DNA of 64,000 bases, taken from NCBI GenBank assembly GCA_964414755.1, contig CAYPXH010000004.1, positions 1 through 64,000 of the forward strand. Direction: 5' to 3'. Source of the DNA: JAEUKQ01 sp964414755 (GTDB lineage Bacteria; Pseudomonadota; Alphaproteobacteria; JAEUKQ01). Shown in pieces: positions 53,390-62,401 of the stretch. A program made the position numbers and the translations under genes. How positions within the stretch are numbered: position 1 is the stretch's first letter; every line of letters starts with the position of its first letter. The notes under the pieces are model-generated. The model ran no database searches, had not been told where the DNA came from, and saw only the letters and a list, made by a program, of their open reading frames with translations.

Positions 53390-53489
53390 GGTGGAGACCG
53401 GCCAATGACCCAGAAAGGTAATCGTTACGGCTGCTTCCTTCCGGACCTGGCCGGGTTAGCGCACCATCTGTCCATTGTCGATCTCCGGC
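53390..53489 (-). ncRNA. ffs: 4.5S signal recognition particle RNA
   Basis: The minus strand contains GGTCCGGAAGGAAGCAGCC, the highly conserved apical hairpin of domain IV that binds Ffh. The flanks GGAGATCG and CCGGTCTCC pair to close a single long hairpin of about 100 nt, the small bacterial SRP RNA. The ends are set by that pairing and are approximate. It sits between the LOG gene and dnaX, a conserved location upstream of dnaX. A TATATT hexamer lies just upstream on the minus strand and may be its -10 element. Confidence 0.93.
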
Positions 53490-53676
53490 AGTAAATATAA
53501 CATCATATATTAAAAGGGAAAGGGGATAAATATATCTACCCCCTTAATTTAATGAAAAAGATGAACCATTTGAACCAATAATCCGTTAATGTAGTGACAA
53601 AATTTATTTTTAAAAATAATAAAAGTTCATTTTGGTAATCAGGTATAGAAGACATATAAACATATAAGGATATAGG

Positions 53677-54576
53677 ATGAAACTAAAAAAAACAGGCAAT
53701 TCTGGCAAGAAACCAAGCAAAAATAATGATAAATCCTTGGCGACAGAACCAACTTATGTAACGGGCAATAGCGAGGTACTTGCTTTCCAAGATTTCGATT
53801 TTTTGGCGCGGGAAGATTTGCGATCTGTACGGTTGGGACTTGAATATTTAAAGGCCGATACGCTTTTAAAAGAATGGAATGTCAATTCAACAATCGTGGT
53901 TTTTGGTAGTGCGCGTATTCCGTCGCCCGAGGGCGCAGCTGAGGCTTTAAAAACATTTCAAACGAGTAAAGGTGCTCAAAATAAAGAACAACATCAAACA
54001 GCCGCACGGAAACTGTTGGCACAGATAGAGATGTATCAACAAGCAAGGGCTTTTGCATATTTAATCTCGCAAGAAAGCAAAAAGCGTTTTGAATGTACAC
54101 ATATATGTCGTGATTTTGTTATTTGTACTGGTGGTGGACCAGGCGTTATGGAGGCCGCTAATCGTGGTGCAACCGAGGCTAAAAGCCCAAGTATTGGGTT
54201 TAATATTATTCTGCCCCATGAGCAGCATCATAATCCTTATCTAACGCCTAGCCTGAATTTTCGTTTTCATTATTTCGCCTTGCGCAAAATGCACTTTATG
54301 CTGCGTGCAAGGGCTTTGGTATTTTTCCCGGGCGGCTTTGGAACGCTCGATGAACTATTTGAAGCTCTAACCCTACTGCAAACAGGCAAGGTAAAACCCA
54401 TGCCTGTTATTTTATTTCATCAAGAATTTTGGGATAAATTAATTAATTTCGACTTTTTGGTAAAGCAGGGAATGATTTCAGCAGAAGATTTGAAATTAAT
54501 TCAGTTTGTTGAAAAACCCGAACATGCTTGGGAGATTATCACCCGTTTTTATGACCAGCCAGTCAATAACCAATAA
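53677..54576 (+). CDS. LOG-family nucleotide 5'-monophosphate nucleosidase (TIGR00730 type)
   Basis: LOG proteins are phosphoribohydrolases that cleave nucleoside monophosphates; plant members activate cytokinins, and bacterial ones recycle nucleotides. The 299-aa sequence has the motif GGGPGVMEAANRGATEA and the catalytic PGGFGTLDELFEALTLLQTGK region. A basic N-terminal extension of about 40 residues (KKTGNSGKKPSKNN) precedes the Rossmann-like fold, and residues 95-120 carry an insert rich in Gln. The gene is alone between ffs and tRNA-Ala. Confidence 0.9.
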   Translation: MKLKKTGNSGKKPSKNNDKSLATEPTYVTGNSEVLAFQDFDFLAREDLRSVRLGLEYLKADTLLKEWNVNSTIVVFGSARIPSPEGAAEALKTFQTSKGAQNKEQHQTAARKLLAQIEMYQQARAFAYLISQESKKRFECTHICRDFVICTGGGPGVMEAANRGATEAKSPSIGFNIILPHEQHHNPYLTPSLNFRFHYFALRKMHFMLRARALVFFPGGFGTLDELFEALTLLQTGKVKPMPVILFHQEFWDKLINFDFLVKQGMISAEDLKLIQFVEKPEHAWEIITRFYDQPVNNQ

Positions 54577-54667
54577 GAAAATATTATAAGTTCTAAAAAA
54601 TAGGGGGATTAATTTTGTTTTTTAAAAAGGCGCGCCCAAGGCACGCTACATCAGGAGTAAAAGTCAA

Positions 54668-54685
54668 CCGATTAGTAAAAATCGG
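54668..54685 (-). terminator. weak terminator-like hairpin after tRNA-Ala
   Basis: CCGATT (54668-54673) pairs with AATCGG (54680-54685) about 10 nt past the tRNA 3' end. The following T tract is poor, so this is a weak call. Confidence 0.3.
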
Positions 54686-54694
54686 CCTATAATT

Positions 54695-54770
<76 letters not shown>

Positions 54771-54850
54771 ACATCAACGTATCTACTTTTAAAGGAAAGC
54801 AACCCGTAAATGCAACAAAAAAATTGTTTCAACAACAATTTTCAAATTTT

Positions 54851-55198
54851 TTATTGTTGCTCTTCTTCCTCTTCAACATTGTCTATAACATCACCCATAT
54901 CATCTTCTTCACCAAGATCAGATGTATCCTCAATTAATTCATCATCTTTGGTATCTTCGTCAAGATTAGGTAATGCTATATCGCTATCATCGGGTAGAAA
55001 TTCAGGCACTTCCTGCACATTTTCTACTTTTTTGTTCGCTTTTGCTGAAGAACCGCGTCCTTTCTTCGAGCGCAGATTGGCTTCTGGGTCATGAAGCGTT
55101 CCACATTTAGGGCACGTGCTGGGTTGTTGGTTTAAATCATAAAAATACGCACCACAACTAAGACAAAGCCTTTTAATGCCCCAACTTTCTTTTGCCAA
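54851..55198 (-). CDS. FYDLN-acid (TIGR02300-type) zinc-ribbon protein with acidic tail
   Basis: This alphaproteobacterial family has no established function. I place the start at the TTG at 55198 (MAKESWGIKRLC...), with GGAG 9 nt upstream; that N-terminus matches the family better than the ATG 15 nt upstream. The 115-aa protein has an N-terminal zinc ribbon (CLSCGAYFYDLN...CPKCG), a basic patch (RSKKGRGSSAKANKK) and a long Asp/Glu-rich tail ending EEEEEQQ. Zinc binding plus the acidic tail suggests interaction with nucleic-acid-binding proteins, which is speculation. Confidence 0.88.
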   Translation of the reverse strand: MAKESWGIKRLCLSCGAYFYDLNQQPSTCPKCGTLHDPEANLRSKKGRGSSAKANKKVENVQEVPEFLPDDSDIALPNLDEDTKDDELIEDTSDLGEEDDMGDVIDNVEEEEEQQ

Positions 55199-55394
55199 GA
55201 CGATTAACTCCATGTTGCATAGTATTATTAAACGAAAGGGAATTGCCATTTTCTAATCTTTTTGTCAAAAGATAAATGCAATTGAAAGCAAAAATTATTT
55301 ACTAAAATACAAAATAAGCCTGTGACCGTCAGCCGGTAATCATTAGTAACCAACAGAAAACAGGCCTATTCCATTTTACAAGGGTATTTAAAAA

Positions 55395-56114
55395 TTGATG
55401 AACAAAAAAAATTTAGATCCAGAACATGTGTTGCAGGCAAAACATCAAAACAAGCAAGCGGATGAAGTGATTATAATTGCTGTGGATGGGCCAACAGCAG
55501 CAGGTAAGGGAACAATAGCCAGAAAATTGGCACAACGTCTTGGATTCGCCTGTCTTGATACTGGTTTATTGTATCGTGCCGTTGCTGTTAAAGCATTAGA
55601 AAACAAAATAAACTGGGATGTTGGCCAGGCCAGCAGCTTAAGCATAATTGCTCGTAAATTAACGCCTTTGGATCTTAGTCATCCAGCATTACGGGATGAA
55701 ATTATCGGTCGTGGAGCTTCTATCATAGCGGCCATCCCCGAAGTTCGTAGCGCTTTATTAGATTTTCAAAGACGATTTCATTTACTTGGAAAACCGGTTA
55801 AAGGTGTGGTGCTTGATGGTCGTGATATTGGAACGGTGGTTTATCCGAATGCCCATCTAAAGCTTTTTATAACAGCATCACAACAGGTTCGTGCCGAACG
55901 GCGTTATAAAGAGTTGCTAAATCGTGGACTACCAGTTATATATGCCCAGGTTCTGTTAGATGTACAAGAACGTGATAACCGTGATCAGAAACGGTCTTCC
56001 GCGCCCTTGATACCCGCGACAGACGCCATTATTATAGATAGCTCTAGCCTGAATGCGGATCAAGTATTGGCGATAGCCTTACAGCATGCGCAGAAGAAGC
56101 TAGGTTTATCATAA
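55395..56114 (+). CDS. cmk: cytidylate kinase
   Basis: Cmk phosphorylates CMP and dCMP. The 239-aa protein has the P-loop VDGPTAAGKGTIARKLA, LDTGLLYRAVA, VVLDGRDIGTVV and the lid region AERRYKELLNRG, with ERDNRDQKRSSAPL near the C-terminus. An N-terminal extension of about 26 residues precedes the core. It lies directly upstream of rpsA, the usual cmk-rpsA order. Confidence 0.95.
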   Translation: MMNKKNLDPEHVLQAKHQNKQADEVIIIAVDGPTAAGKGTIARKLAQRLGFACLDTGLLYRAVAVKALENKINWDVGQASSLSIIARKLTPLDLSHPALRDEIIGRGASIIAAIPEVRSALLDFQRRFHLLGKPVKGVVLDGRDIGTVVYPNAHLKLFITASQQVRAERRYKELLNRGLPVIYAQVLLDVQERDNRDQKRSSAPLIPATDAIIIDSSSLNADQVLAIALQHAQKKLGLS

Positions 56115-56217
56115 TAATTTCAAAAAGGTTACCGCCGTTTGGTGGTAATGTAACGGAAACAACAAGACCGCTAATTCGAATATTAGCTGGCCAGACAATA
56201 AACTAGGACTAAAAATA

Positions 56218-58026
56218 ATGACAAGTAAGGCAAAAAAAAGCGCCGAAAAACAACTAATACAGCCGATGGAAGATTTTGCAGCGTTGCTTGAAGAATCATT
56301 TGGTAATCGGAAAAATATCGAAGGAACAGTTGTTAAGGGTAAAGTAATCCGCGTCGAGAATGATTTGGCGATTATCGATGTTGGCTTAAAATCAGAAGGA
56401 CGCATCGCTTTAAAAGAATTTGCTTCGGCCGGTCAAACACCAGAAATTAAAATTGGTGACGAAGTTGAAGTGTATGTCGAACGTATCGAGGATCGAAATG
56501 GCGATGCCTTGTTAAGCCGTGAAAAAGCACGTCGTGAAGAATCGTGGGTTCAGTTGGAAAATAACTATAAGCAAAATGTCCGTGTTACTGGTGTAATATT
56601 TGGCCGGGTAAAGGGTGGTTTTACGGTCGATTTATCTGGAGCAGTTGCCTTTTTGCCTGGTAGTCAGGTTGATGTACGCCCCATTCGCGATATTACGCCG
56701 TTGATGGGACAACCACAACCGTTCCAGATTCTAAAAATGGACCGCGTACGCGGTAATATTGTTGTGTCACGCCGCGCTATTCTTGAAGAAAGTCGTGCCG
56801 AAGCAAGGTCTGAGCTTGTAGCAGGGTTGAAAGAAGGCCAAATTTTAGAAGGAACGATTAAAAACATTACAGATTACGGTGCATTCGTTGATCTCGGTGG
56901 TGTGGACGGGTTATTGCATGTAACCGATATTTCATGGCAACGTATTAATAAACCGTCTGATGTTCTGTCGCTTGGACAGCAGGTTAAAGTTCAGATTATT
57001 CGCTTTAACCCCGAGAATCAGCGCATATCACTTGGTATGAAACAGCTTGAGTCCGATCCTTGGCAAAATATTAACGATAAATACCCGGTTGGGAAAAGGG
57101 TTCAAGGTCGGATTACAAAAATTATGGATTTTGGCGCCTTTATCGAGCTTGAAGCTGGTGTTGAGGGGTTGATTCATGTCTCTGAGATGAGCTGGACCAA
57201 GAAAAACGTTCATCCAAGCAAAATTGTTGCTATAGGCCAACAGGTTGATGTTGTTGTATTGGCAATTGAAATGGATAATCAAAAACGCCGTATCAGCCTT
57301 GGGCTTAAGCAAATTTCTGAAAATCCATGGACTACTTTCCAGCAACAGCATCCTGTTGGTAGCACGGTCGAAGGTGAGGTGCGTAACGTCGCTGATTTTG
57401 GCTTATTTATTGGTCTGCCAAATGACATGGACGGCATGGTTCACATGTCGGATATTGATTGGCAAAAACCTGGCGAGCAGGCAATGAACGATTTCAAAAA
57501 AGGCGATAAAGTCACAGTGCGTGTTCTTGACATTGATCCGGAAAAAGAAAGAATCAGTTTGGGAATTAAGCAATTGACCGAAGATCCTTTTGCTGGTGCC
57601 TCTGAGACTTACAAAAAGGGTGATATTGTAACCGTTACCATTACATCCATTCAAGATAGTGGTCTTGAAGTTAGCCTTAAAGAAGGTGTTGTAGGCTTTA
57701 TTCGTAAGGCTGATCTTGCCCGTGAACGTGCTGAACAGCGAACTGACCGGTTTGCTGTTGGCGAGAAGGTTGATGCCAAAGTTACAAGCATTGATGCAAA
57801 GACCCGTAAAGTATCGCTATCGATTAAGGCACATGAAATAGACGAAGAAAAGCAAGCTATGGCTGACTATGGCTCTTCTGACTCGGGAGCAAGCTTGGGT
57901 GATATTCTTGGTGCTGCTATTTCAAAAGCACAGAAAGATCAAAAAGAACCAGCCAAAGAAACAGCTAAAGAAGCGACAAAAGAAACCAAAACTAAGAAAA
58001 AGAAAACTGAAGAAAAGCAAGTTTAG
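56218..58026 (+). CDS. rpsA: 30S ribosomal protein S1
   Basis: S1 helps the ribosome bind and unfold mRNA leaders. The 602-aa protein carries six S1 repeats, recognisable from KGKVIRVENDLAIIDVGLKS, GVIFGRVKGGFTVDL, ITDYGAFVDLGGVDGLLHV, IMDFGAFIELEAGVEGLIHV, VADFGLFIGLPNDMDGMVHM and IQDSGLEVSLKEGVVGF. A Lys/Glu/Thr-rich tail of about 35 residues ends in TEEKQV. A strong terminator follows. Confidence 0.97.
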   Translation: MTSKAKKSAEKQLIQPMEDFAALLEESFGNRKNIEGTVVKGKVIRVENDLAIIDVGLKSEGRIALKEFASAGQTPEIKIGDEVEVYVERIEDRNGDALLSREKARREESWVQLENNYKQNVRVTGVIFGRVKGGFTVDLSGAVAFLPGSQVDVRPIRDITPLMGQPQPFQILKMDRVRGNIVVSRRAILEESRAEARSELVAGLKEGQILEGTIKNITDYGAFVDLGGVDGLLHVTDISWQRINKPSDVLSLGQQVKVQIIRFNPENQRISLGMKQLESDPWQNINDKYPVGKRVQGRITKIMDFGAFIELEAGVEGLIHVSEMSWTKKNVHPSKIVAIGQQVDVVVLAIEMDNQKRRISLGLKQISENPWTTFQQQHPVGSTVEGEVRNVADFGLFIGLPNDMDGMVHMSDIDWQKPGEQAMNDFKKGDKVTVRVLDIDPEKERISLGIKQLTEDPFAGASETYKKGDIVTVTITSIQDSGLEVSLKEGVVGFIRKADLARERAEQRTDRFAVGEKVDAKVTSIDAKTRKVSLSIKAHEIDEEKQAMADYGSSDSGASLGDILGAAISKAQKDQKEPAKETAKEATKETKTKKKKTEEKQV

Positions 58027-58050
58027 TTTTGATTTGCTTATTAAGCAACA

Positions 58051-58075
58051 AAAGGCCCGGCTTTATCGGGCCTTT
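58051..58075 (+). terminator. rho-independent terminator after rpsA
   Basis: AAAGGCCCG (58051-58059) pairs with CGGGCCTTT (58067-58075) around a 7-nt loop and is followed by more Ts. It is 25 nt past the rpsA stop. Confidence 0.9.
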
Positions 58076-58214
58076 TTGCTAAACAACTGTTGCAATACAG
58101 CAACATACATAAATTAACTAGTCCTAAGTAGCTTATTTATCAGAATTTTTTATTGTATTAAGACAGACCTGGAAGTATAAAATTTGTTTCATAAATTTAA
58201 TAAAAGGCTTTTTA

Positions 58215-58520
58215 ATGACCAGGTCAGAGTTAGTTACCCAGCTTATGCAACTTCATCCTCTTTTGTCACAACGCGAAGCCGAGCTTGTTGTTGACATTGT
58301 TTTTGACGAAATATCGCGTGCTATGCAGCGTGGTCAGCGAATTGAACTGCGTGGTTTTGGTGTGTTTTCAACGCGTCTTCGTGCGCCGCGTCAGGCCCGT
58401 AACCCAAAGACAGGTGAAAAATTGCTTTTATCCCACAGAAAGGTACCATTTTTTCGAATCGGTAAAGAATTAAAACAACGCCTAAATAGCAAACAACCCA
58501 AATCAGCGCTTAAGAGTTAA
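58215..58520 (+). CDS. ihfB: integration host factor beta subunit
   Basis: IHF bends DNA in replication, recombination and transcription. The 101-aa protein has the HU/IHF fold: MTRSELVTQLMQLHPLLSQ, the IELRGFGVFSTRLRAPRQAR beta-arm start and ARNPKTGEKLLLSHRKVPFF with the intercalating Pro. The order rpsA-ihfB-lapA-pyrF resembles gammaproteobacterial rpsA-ihfB-lapAB-pyrF, here without lapB. Confidence 0.93.
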   Translation: MTRSELVTQLMQLHPLLSQREAELVVDIVFDEISRAMQRGQRIELRGFGVFSTRLRAPRQARNPKTGEKLLLSHRKVPFFRIGKELKQRLNSKQPKSALKS

Positions 58521-58524
58521 TAAC

Positions 58525-58728
58525 ATGTCAAAAATTAATTGGATTATTGCGATTCCGGTGATTGCGATCATGATCTTATTTACCGTTACGAATACTCAGT
58601 CGGTGACTATCAAATTGTGGCCTTTTTTCGTGATGGAAACCAAAGTTTTCTTATTGGTTCTTCTGATATTCTTTCTGGGTTTTTGGGTTGGTTGGACAGC
58701 CAAATGGTTCTTAAGAAAACGTAAATAA
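58525..58728 (+). CDS. LapA-domain small membrane protein
   Basis: LapA-type proteins are small inner-membrane proteins linked to lipopolysaccharide assembly control in enterobacteria. The 67-aa protein has two transmembrane helices (about residues 5-22 and 37-57) and the family signature VTNTQSVTIKLWPF in between. The C-terminus WTAKWFLRKRK is basic and cytoplasmic. It starts 4 nt after ihfB and is followed by pyrF 10 nt later. Function is by family. Confidence 0.8.
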   Translation: MSKINWIIAIPVIAIMILFTVTNTQSVTIKLWPFFVMETKVFLLVLLIFFLGFWVGWTAKWFLRKRK

Positions 58729-58738
58729 GGTCTTATTA

Positions 58739-59494
58739 ATGCTTAATAGCCAACAAAGTGGTATCGCTGGAAAAGTTAACTTGTTTCTGGCGTTGGATAT
58801 TGATGAATTTAATAAAATAAAAGTTATTTTACCCTCTTTGCAAGCCAATATACAAGGAATTAAGGTTGGGCTTGAATTTTTGTATATGCATGGATGGCAA
58901 AAACTGATTGAGATTCGCCAGAATTATCAGTTGTTTGTTGATGTTAAGCTTCATGATATTCCAAACACCGTTGCCAAAGCGGTTCGCGCGTTGGTTAGAA
59001 ATTGCCATCCTAATATAATTACCGTGCACGCCACCGGTGGTGGTGCAATGTTGAAGTCCGCTGTTTTGGAGGCCCAGGAAGAAGCGTATCGTCTAAGCAT
59101 CCCAGCCCCAGATTTAATCGCAGTAACTGTTCTTACCAGTCTTGAAAAAAATGACCTAGACGATATTGGTTGCCCTAATTCATCTCTTGCCCAAGTGCTT
59201 CAGTTGGCCAAACTAGCTTTGAATAGCGGTGCGAACGGTGTTGTATGCAGCGGTCAGGAAGTTGGATTGTTGCGGGCTGTTCTTGGGCCTAAAATTCGCT
59301 TGATTGTTCCAGGTATTAGGCCTGCTGGTGAGGCCACTTTTGACCAAAAAAGAGTTACCACACCGACCCAGGCTATTCTGGATGGGGCAACCGACTTGGT
59401 TGTCGGACGTCCAATTATTAACGCTAGCAACCCCACACGTGCCGCACAACTAATTCAGCAGCAAATAACCGATGCGGTATGTCGGCAGGTATAG
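58739..59494 (+). CDS. pyrF: orotidine 5'-phosphate decarboxylase
   Basis: PyrF makes UMP from OMP, the last step of de novo pyrimidine synthesis. The 251-aa protein has LFLALDIDEF, the catalytic block FVDVKLHDIPNTVAKAVRAL, VTVLTSLEKNDL, VVCSGQEV, and the phosphate-binding LVVGRPIINAS near the end. Complete. Confidence 0.95.
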   Translation: MLNSQQSGIAGKVNLFLALDIDEFNKIKVILPSLQANIQGIKVGLEFLYMHGWQKLIEIRQNYQLFVDVKLHDIPNTVAKAVRALVRNCHPNIITVHATGGGAMLKSAVLEAQEEAYRLSIPAPDLIAVTVLTSLEKNDLDDIGCPNSSLAQVLQLAKLALNSGANGVVCSGQEVGLLRAVLGPKIRLIVPGIRPAGEATFDQKRVTTPTQAILDGATDLVVGRPIINASNPTRAAQLIQQQITDAVCRQV

Positions 59495-59526
59495 CCTAGC
59501 TAAAGAAAACAAATATTATATCTGGT

Positions 59527-60024
59527 TTATAGCTTATCAATACTGATCTGGTCGGCGATAGGTTTTGTAACTTGTGGTTCAATGTCCCAGGGAAATAAAA
59601 TCCAAGTATCTTGACTGACTTCGGTTACAAAAGTATCAACTAAAGGCCGTCCAGCTGGTTTGGCATAAATACAGGCGAAATGTGCCTTGGGAAGCATTTG
59701 TCGAATGGCTTGAGCTGTTTTACCTGTATCCACCAGATCGTCAATAATAAGCCAGCCCTGGCCGTCGCCCTTAACCTGTTTTAAAATTTTTAGATTTCCT
59801 TGTGTTTCATCATCATAACTGGCAATACAAACAGTATCAACCAGACGAATGTCAAGTTCACGTGCAATTACCGCGGCAGGAACAAGGCCACCACGAGTGA
59901 TTGCAACAATCCCGGTCCAGCGACCTTTGCTAGGACCTTGGTTGACAAGGCGCCAAGCCAGTGCTTTTGTATGGCGGTGAAATTCATCCCAAGTAACGGG
60001 AAAATATTTATTGGTATTTGTCAT
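59527..60024 (-). CDS. gpt: xanthine phosphoribosyltransferase
   Basis: Gpt salvages xanthine, guanine and hypoxanthine by transferring phosphoribose from PRPP. The ATG at 60024 gives 165 aa starting MTNTNKYFPVTWDEFHRHT; the open frame continues upstream but lacks family similarity. Motifs are IVAITRGGLVPA and the PRPP-binding LIIDDLVDTGKTAQAIR. A GRPLVDTFVTEV segment precedes WILFPWDIEP near the end. Length matches E. coli Gpt. It converges on pyrF. Confidence 0.94.
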   Translation of the reverse strand: MTNTNKYFPVTWDEFHRHTKALAWRLVNQGPSKGRWTGIVAITRGGLVPAAVIARELDIRLVDTVCIASYDDETQGNLKILKQVKGDGQGWLIIDDLVDTGKTAQAIRQMLPKAHFACIYAKPAGRPLVDTFVTEVSQDTWILFPWDIEPQVTKPIADQISIDKL

Positions 60025-60308
60025 GATACACCAGAAGGTAAAAATTATCAAAAAAGCGTTGCTTATTGCTAACTGCTTTCATTTGGAAAAGCAACTACGC
60101 ATCGAAACGACCATTTAACAATATTGTGACAACCAAGCACAATTTAAATCATTTTTGTAATAGCTGTGCAGATTTATTAATTATTTACGCTAGCTGTTCA
60201 TATTAATGAACATAGGCATAATTATTTTCTATATTTTTTTAATAATCAGTTCTTGCGTTTCCGTGTACGGTCGTGTAAAAGGTCTGTGGCGTTTCAAATA
60301 GCGCAGCT

Positions 60309-60385
60309 GCGCCCGTAGCTCAATTGGATAGAGCATCTGACTACGAATCAGAAGGTTAGGAGTTCGAGTCTCTTCGGGCGCACCA
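60309..60385 (+). tRNA. tRNA-Arg (anticodon ACG)
   Basis: The 77-nt sequence has acceptor stem GCGCCCG/CGGGCGC, D arm GCTCAATTGGATAGAGC, anticodon stem TCTGA/TCAGA enclosing CTACGAA (anticodon ACG), variable loop AGGTTAG and T arm AGGAGTTCGAGTCTCTT, with CCA encoded. ACG normally has its A34 edited to inosine by TadA. Confidence 0.97.
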
Positions 60386-60834
60386 TTTTAAATACATACT
60401 TGAATTTTATATTCAGAAATATTTTTTAAGCAAAAAGCAGTGAGAAGATTTACGCATTTAAATTATTTTTGTCTTTTCAGTTTCTGAACATCCGCCTAGC
60501 GATTTGTTGAATTTCGGGCGATATAGATGATAGTGCTTCATGGTCTAGCTGTTGTTGCAACTATCATCGGTATTATTGCCTATGCGCCAGCAATCCTCTA
60601 TTATCAACCTTTTTGTTAAGTCATGAAACTACATATTTCTTGACCCTACTTGTTTTCATACTCTTATACCATTTATAAGGAAAGTCCCTGCTTTTCTAAG
60701 TCATAACGATAACCGCAAGGAATAAAATGGTTAAAATGTAAAAGCATGGGGTATTTTGGTAAAAAATACATCAGTTTGAAAATAACGATAAAGGAATTAT
60801 ATATGTCTTTTAAGCATAGAGGTATGGAGAATTT
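60386..60834. other. AT-rich intergenic region after tRNA-Arg
   Basis: This 449-nt spacer holds no gene I can name. A 30-codon frame at 60527-60619 (MIVLHGLAVVATIIGIIAYA...) would encode a single hydrophobic helix, but it has only a weak CGGG-type site upstream and no known relative. No RNA gene or repeat is evident. Confidence 0.4.
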
Positions 60835-61125
60835 ATGTACTCGTTGTTTCGGTTGGTTGATTTGCTATTGTTGTCGTATAGTTGGGTTCTAATTATTGGG
60901 GCAGTAATAAGCTGGTTAATGATGTTTGATATTATTAATCGGTATAATCCGTTTATTAATCAATTTATGTTTATGCTGCGCGCCATTACTGAGCCACTTC
61001 TAAGGCCAATTCGGCGTATTGTTCGACCAATAAATGGTTTTGATTTTTCCCCCATAATCTTATTGCTAGCTGTTTTTTTGGCGCGTAATTTAATGTATGA
61101 ATATTGGTTGCCAGCTATCCTGTAA
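60835..61125 (+). CDS. YggT family membrane protein
   Basis: YggT proteins are small integral membrane proteins of unclear role, linked to osmotic tolerance and in plastids to nucleoid and thylakoid organisation. The 96-aa protein has two transmembrane helices (about residues 7-30 and 70-88) and the conserved RYNPFINQFMFMLRAITEPL block followed by LRPIRRIVRP. GGAG lies just before the ATG. It starts a yggT-DUF167-folD group. Confidence 0.9.
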   Translation: MYSLFRLVDLLLLSYSWVLIIGAVISWLMMFDIINRYNPFINQFMFMLRAITEPLLRPIRRIVRPINGFDFSPIILLLAVFLARNLMYEYWLPAIL

Positions 61126-61137
61126 GCAATATCGATT

Positions 61138-61464
61138 ATGGCACACGTTTTAACAACCAAGGAAGACAATAAAGTCACTTTGATGCTTAAGGTTACTCCA
61201 AAAGCAGCGCGTGATCGTATTTTAGGCTGGATAAAACAGCCTAATAACTTGTCTTTATTAAAAATTGCAGTTAGGGCTAATCCCGAGAAAGGCCAGGCTA
61301 ATCTTGCAGTACAGCGATTATTGTCTAAACGATTGGCGATTTCTTTATCGCTGATCAGGCTTGAATATGGCATGAAAGATCAATACAAAAGGATTACGAT
61401 AACCATTGATCCATTGCGTCTGGATCAACTTCTGGAACAGGCAATTAGAGAAGATAATACATAA
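61138..61464 (+). CDS. DUF167 (YggU) family protein
   Basis: The family is widespread, with known folds but no settled function. The 108-aa protein has LMLKVTPKAARDRILGW, IAVRANPEKGQANLAVQRLL and a C-terminal RITITIDPLRLDQL strand. It often neighbours yggT, as here (12 nt gap). Its stop overlaps the folD start by one nucleotide (TAATG). Confidence 0.88.
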   Translation: MAHVLTTKEDNKVTLMLKVTPKAARDRILGWIKQPNNLSLLKIAVRANPEKGQANLAVQRLLSKRLAISLSLIRLEYGMKDQYKRITITIDPLRLDQLLEQAIREDNT

Positions 61465-62390
61465 TGACAGCCAATTCTTCGACCAAAAAGCATCACCTAA
61501 CTATTGATGGTAGGGGGATAGCTCAAGGGTTACTTGAACAATTTAAACTTCAGGTGCAAGAATTATCTTTGCATCATAAAATCATTCCTGGTTTGGCAGT
61601 TGTTCTGGTTGGAGACGATCCTGCAAGCCAGCTTTATGTGGCGACCAAAACGCAACGCGTGCGGCAAATGGGAATCAAGTCGCAGGACTTTTATTTACCC
61701 AAGCAGACTAAGATGGCTGATCTGCAACAGTTGGTGCAAAAGTTAAACGATGATCATGCCATCCATGCGATTTTAATTCAGCTACCCTTGCCCGACCATT
61801 TATCATCACGCCAAATAATTGATTCGATCAATCCAGCAAAAGATGTTGATGGGCTGCATAGCCAAAATGTTGCCTTTTTGGCAAATGGTCAATCAAAAAT
61901 TATTCCATGTACCCCTGCTGGGTGTTTATATTTATTGCAGCAGGTTTTTCCCGCCGGCATCTCTGGAAAAAATGTTGTGGTAATTGGGAGGTCACATCTG
62001 GTTGGACGGCCAATGGCTTGGCTTTTACTGCAACAAAACGCAACGGTAACAATAGCCCATCGTTATACCAAGGATTTAGCGCTACACTGTCAACGGGCTG
62101 ATATTATTATTGCAGCGGCGGGTTCGGCCGGGTTGGTAAAAGGTGGTTGGGTTCGTCCTGGTGCCGTGGTTATTGATGTTGGTATCAACCGCCTTCCAAA
62201 CCCCAATGTCCCGCGCGGATATGATTTGCTGGGTGATGTTGCTTTCGATGAGGTGCAAGGTAAAGCTGCGGCGATAACACCAGTACCTGGTGGTGTTGGA
62301 CCGGTGACGGTTGCTTTTTTGATCCATAACACGATACAACTTTGCTACCAAAGCCTTGGGAAACCGTACCCAACTATTTTAAAAATTTAG
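61464..62390 (+). CDS. folD: FolD: methylenetetrahydrofolate dehydrogenase / cyclohydrolase
   Basis: FolD interconverts methylene-, methenyl- and formyl-tetrahydrofolate, supplying one-carbon units (including methylene-THF for ThyX). The 308-aa protein has PGLAVVLVGDDPASQLYVATK, with the catalytic Lys region KTQRVRQMGI, the motif ILIQLPLPDHL, VDGLHSQNV, VVIGRSHLVGRPMAWLL and the C-terminal PVPGGVGPVTVAFL. It is translationally coupled to DUF167 and converges on the amino-acid permease genes (11 nt). Confidence 0.96.
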   Translation: MTANSSTKKHHLTIDGRGIAQGLLEQFKLQVQELSLHHKIIPGLAVVLVGDDPASQLYVATKTQRVRQMGIKSQDFYLPKQTKMADLQQLVQKLNDDHAIHAILIQLPLPDHLSSRQIIDSINPAKDVDGLHSQNVAFLANGQSKIIPCTPAGCLYLLQQVFPAGISGKNVVVIGRSHLVGRPMAWLLLQQNATVTIAHRYTKDLALHCQRADIIIAAAGSAGLVKGGWVRPGAVVIDVGINRLPNPNVPRGYDLLGDVAFDEVQGKAAAITPVPGGVGPVTVAFLIHNTIQLCYQSLGKPYPTILKI

Positions 62391-62401
62391 ATTATTATCT
62401 T

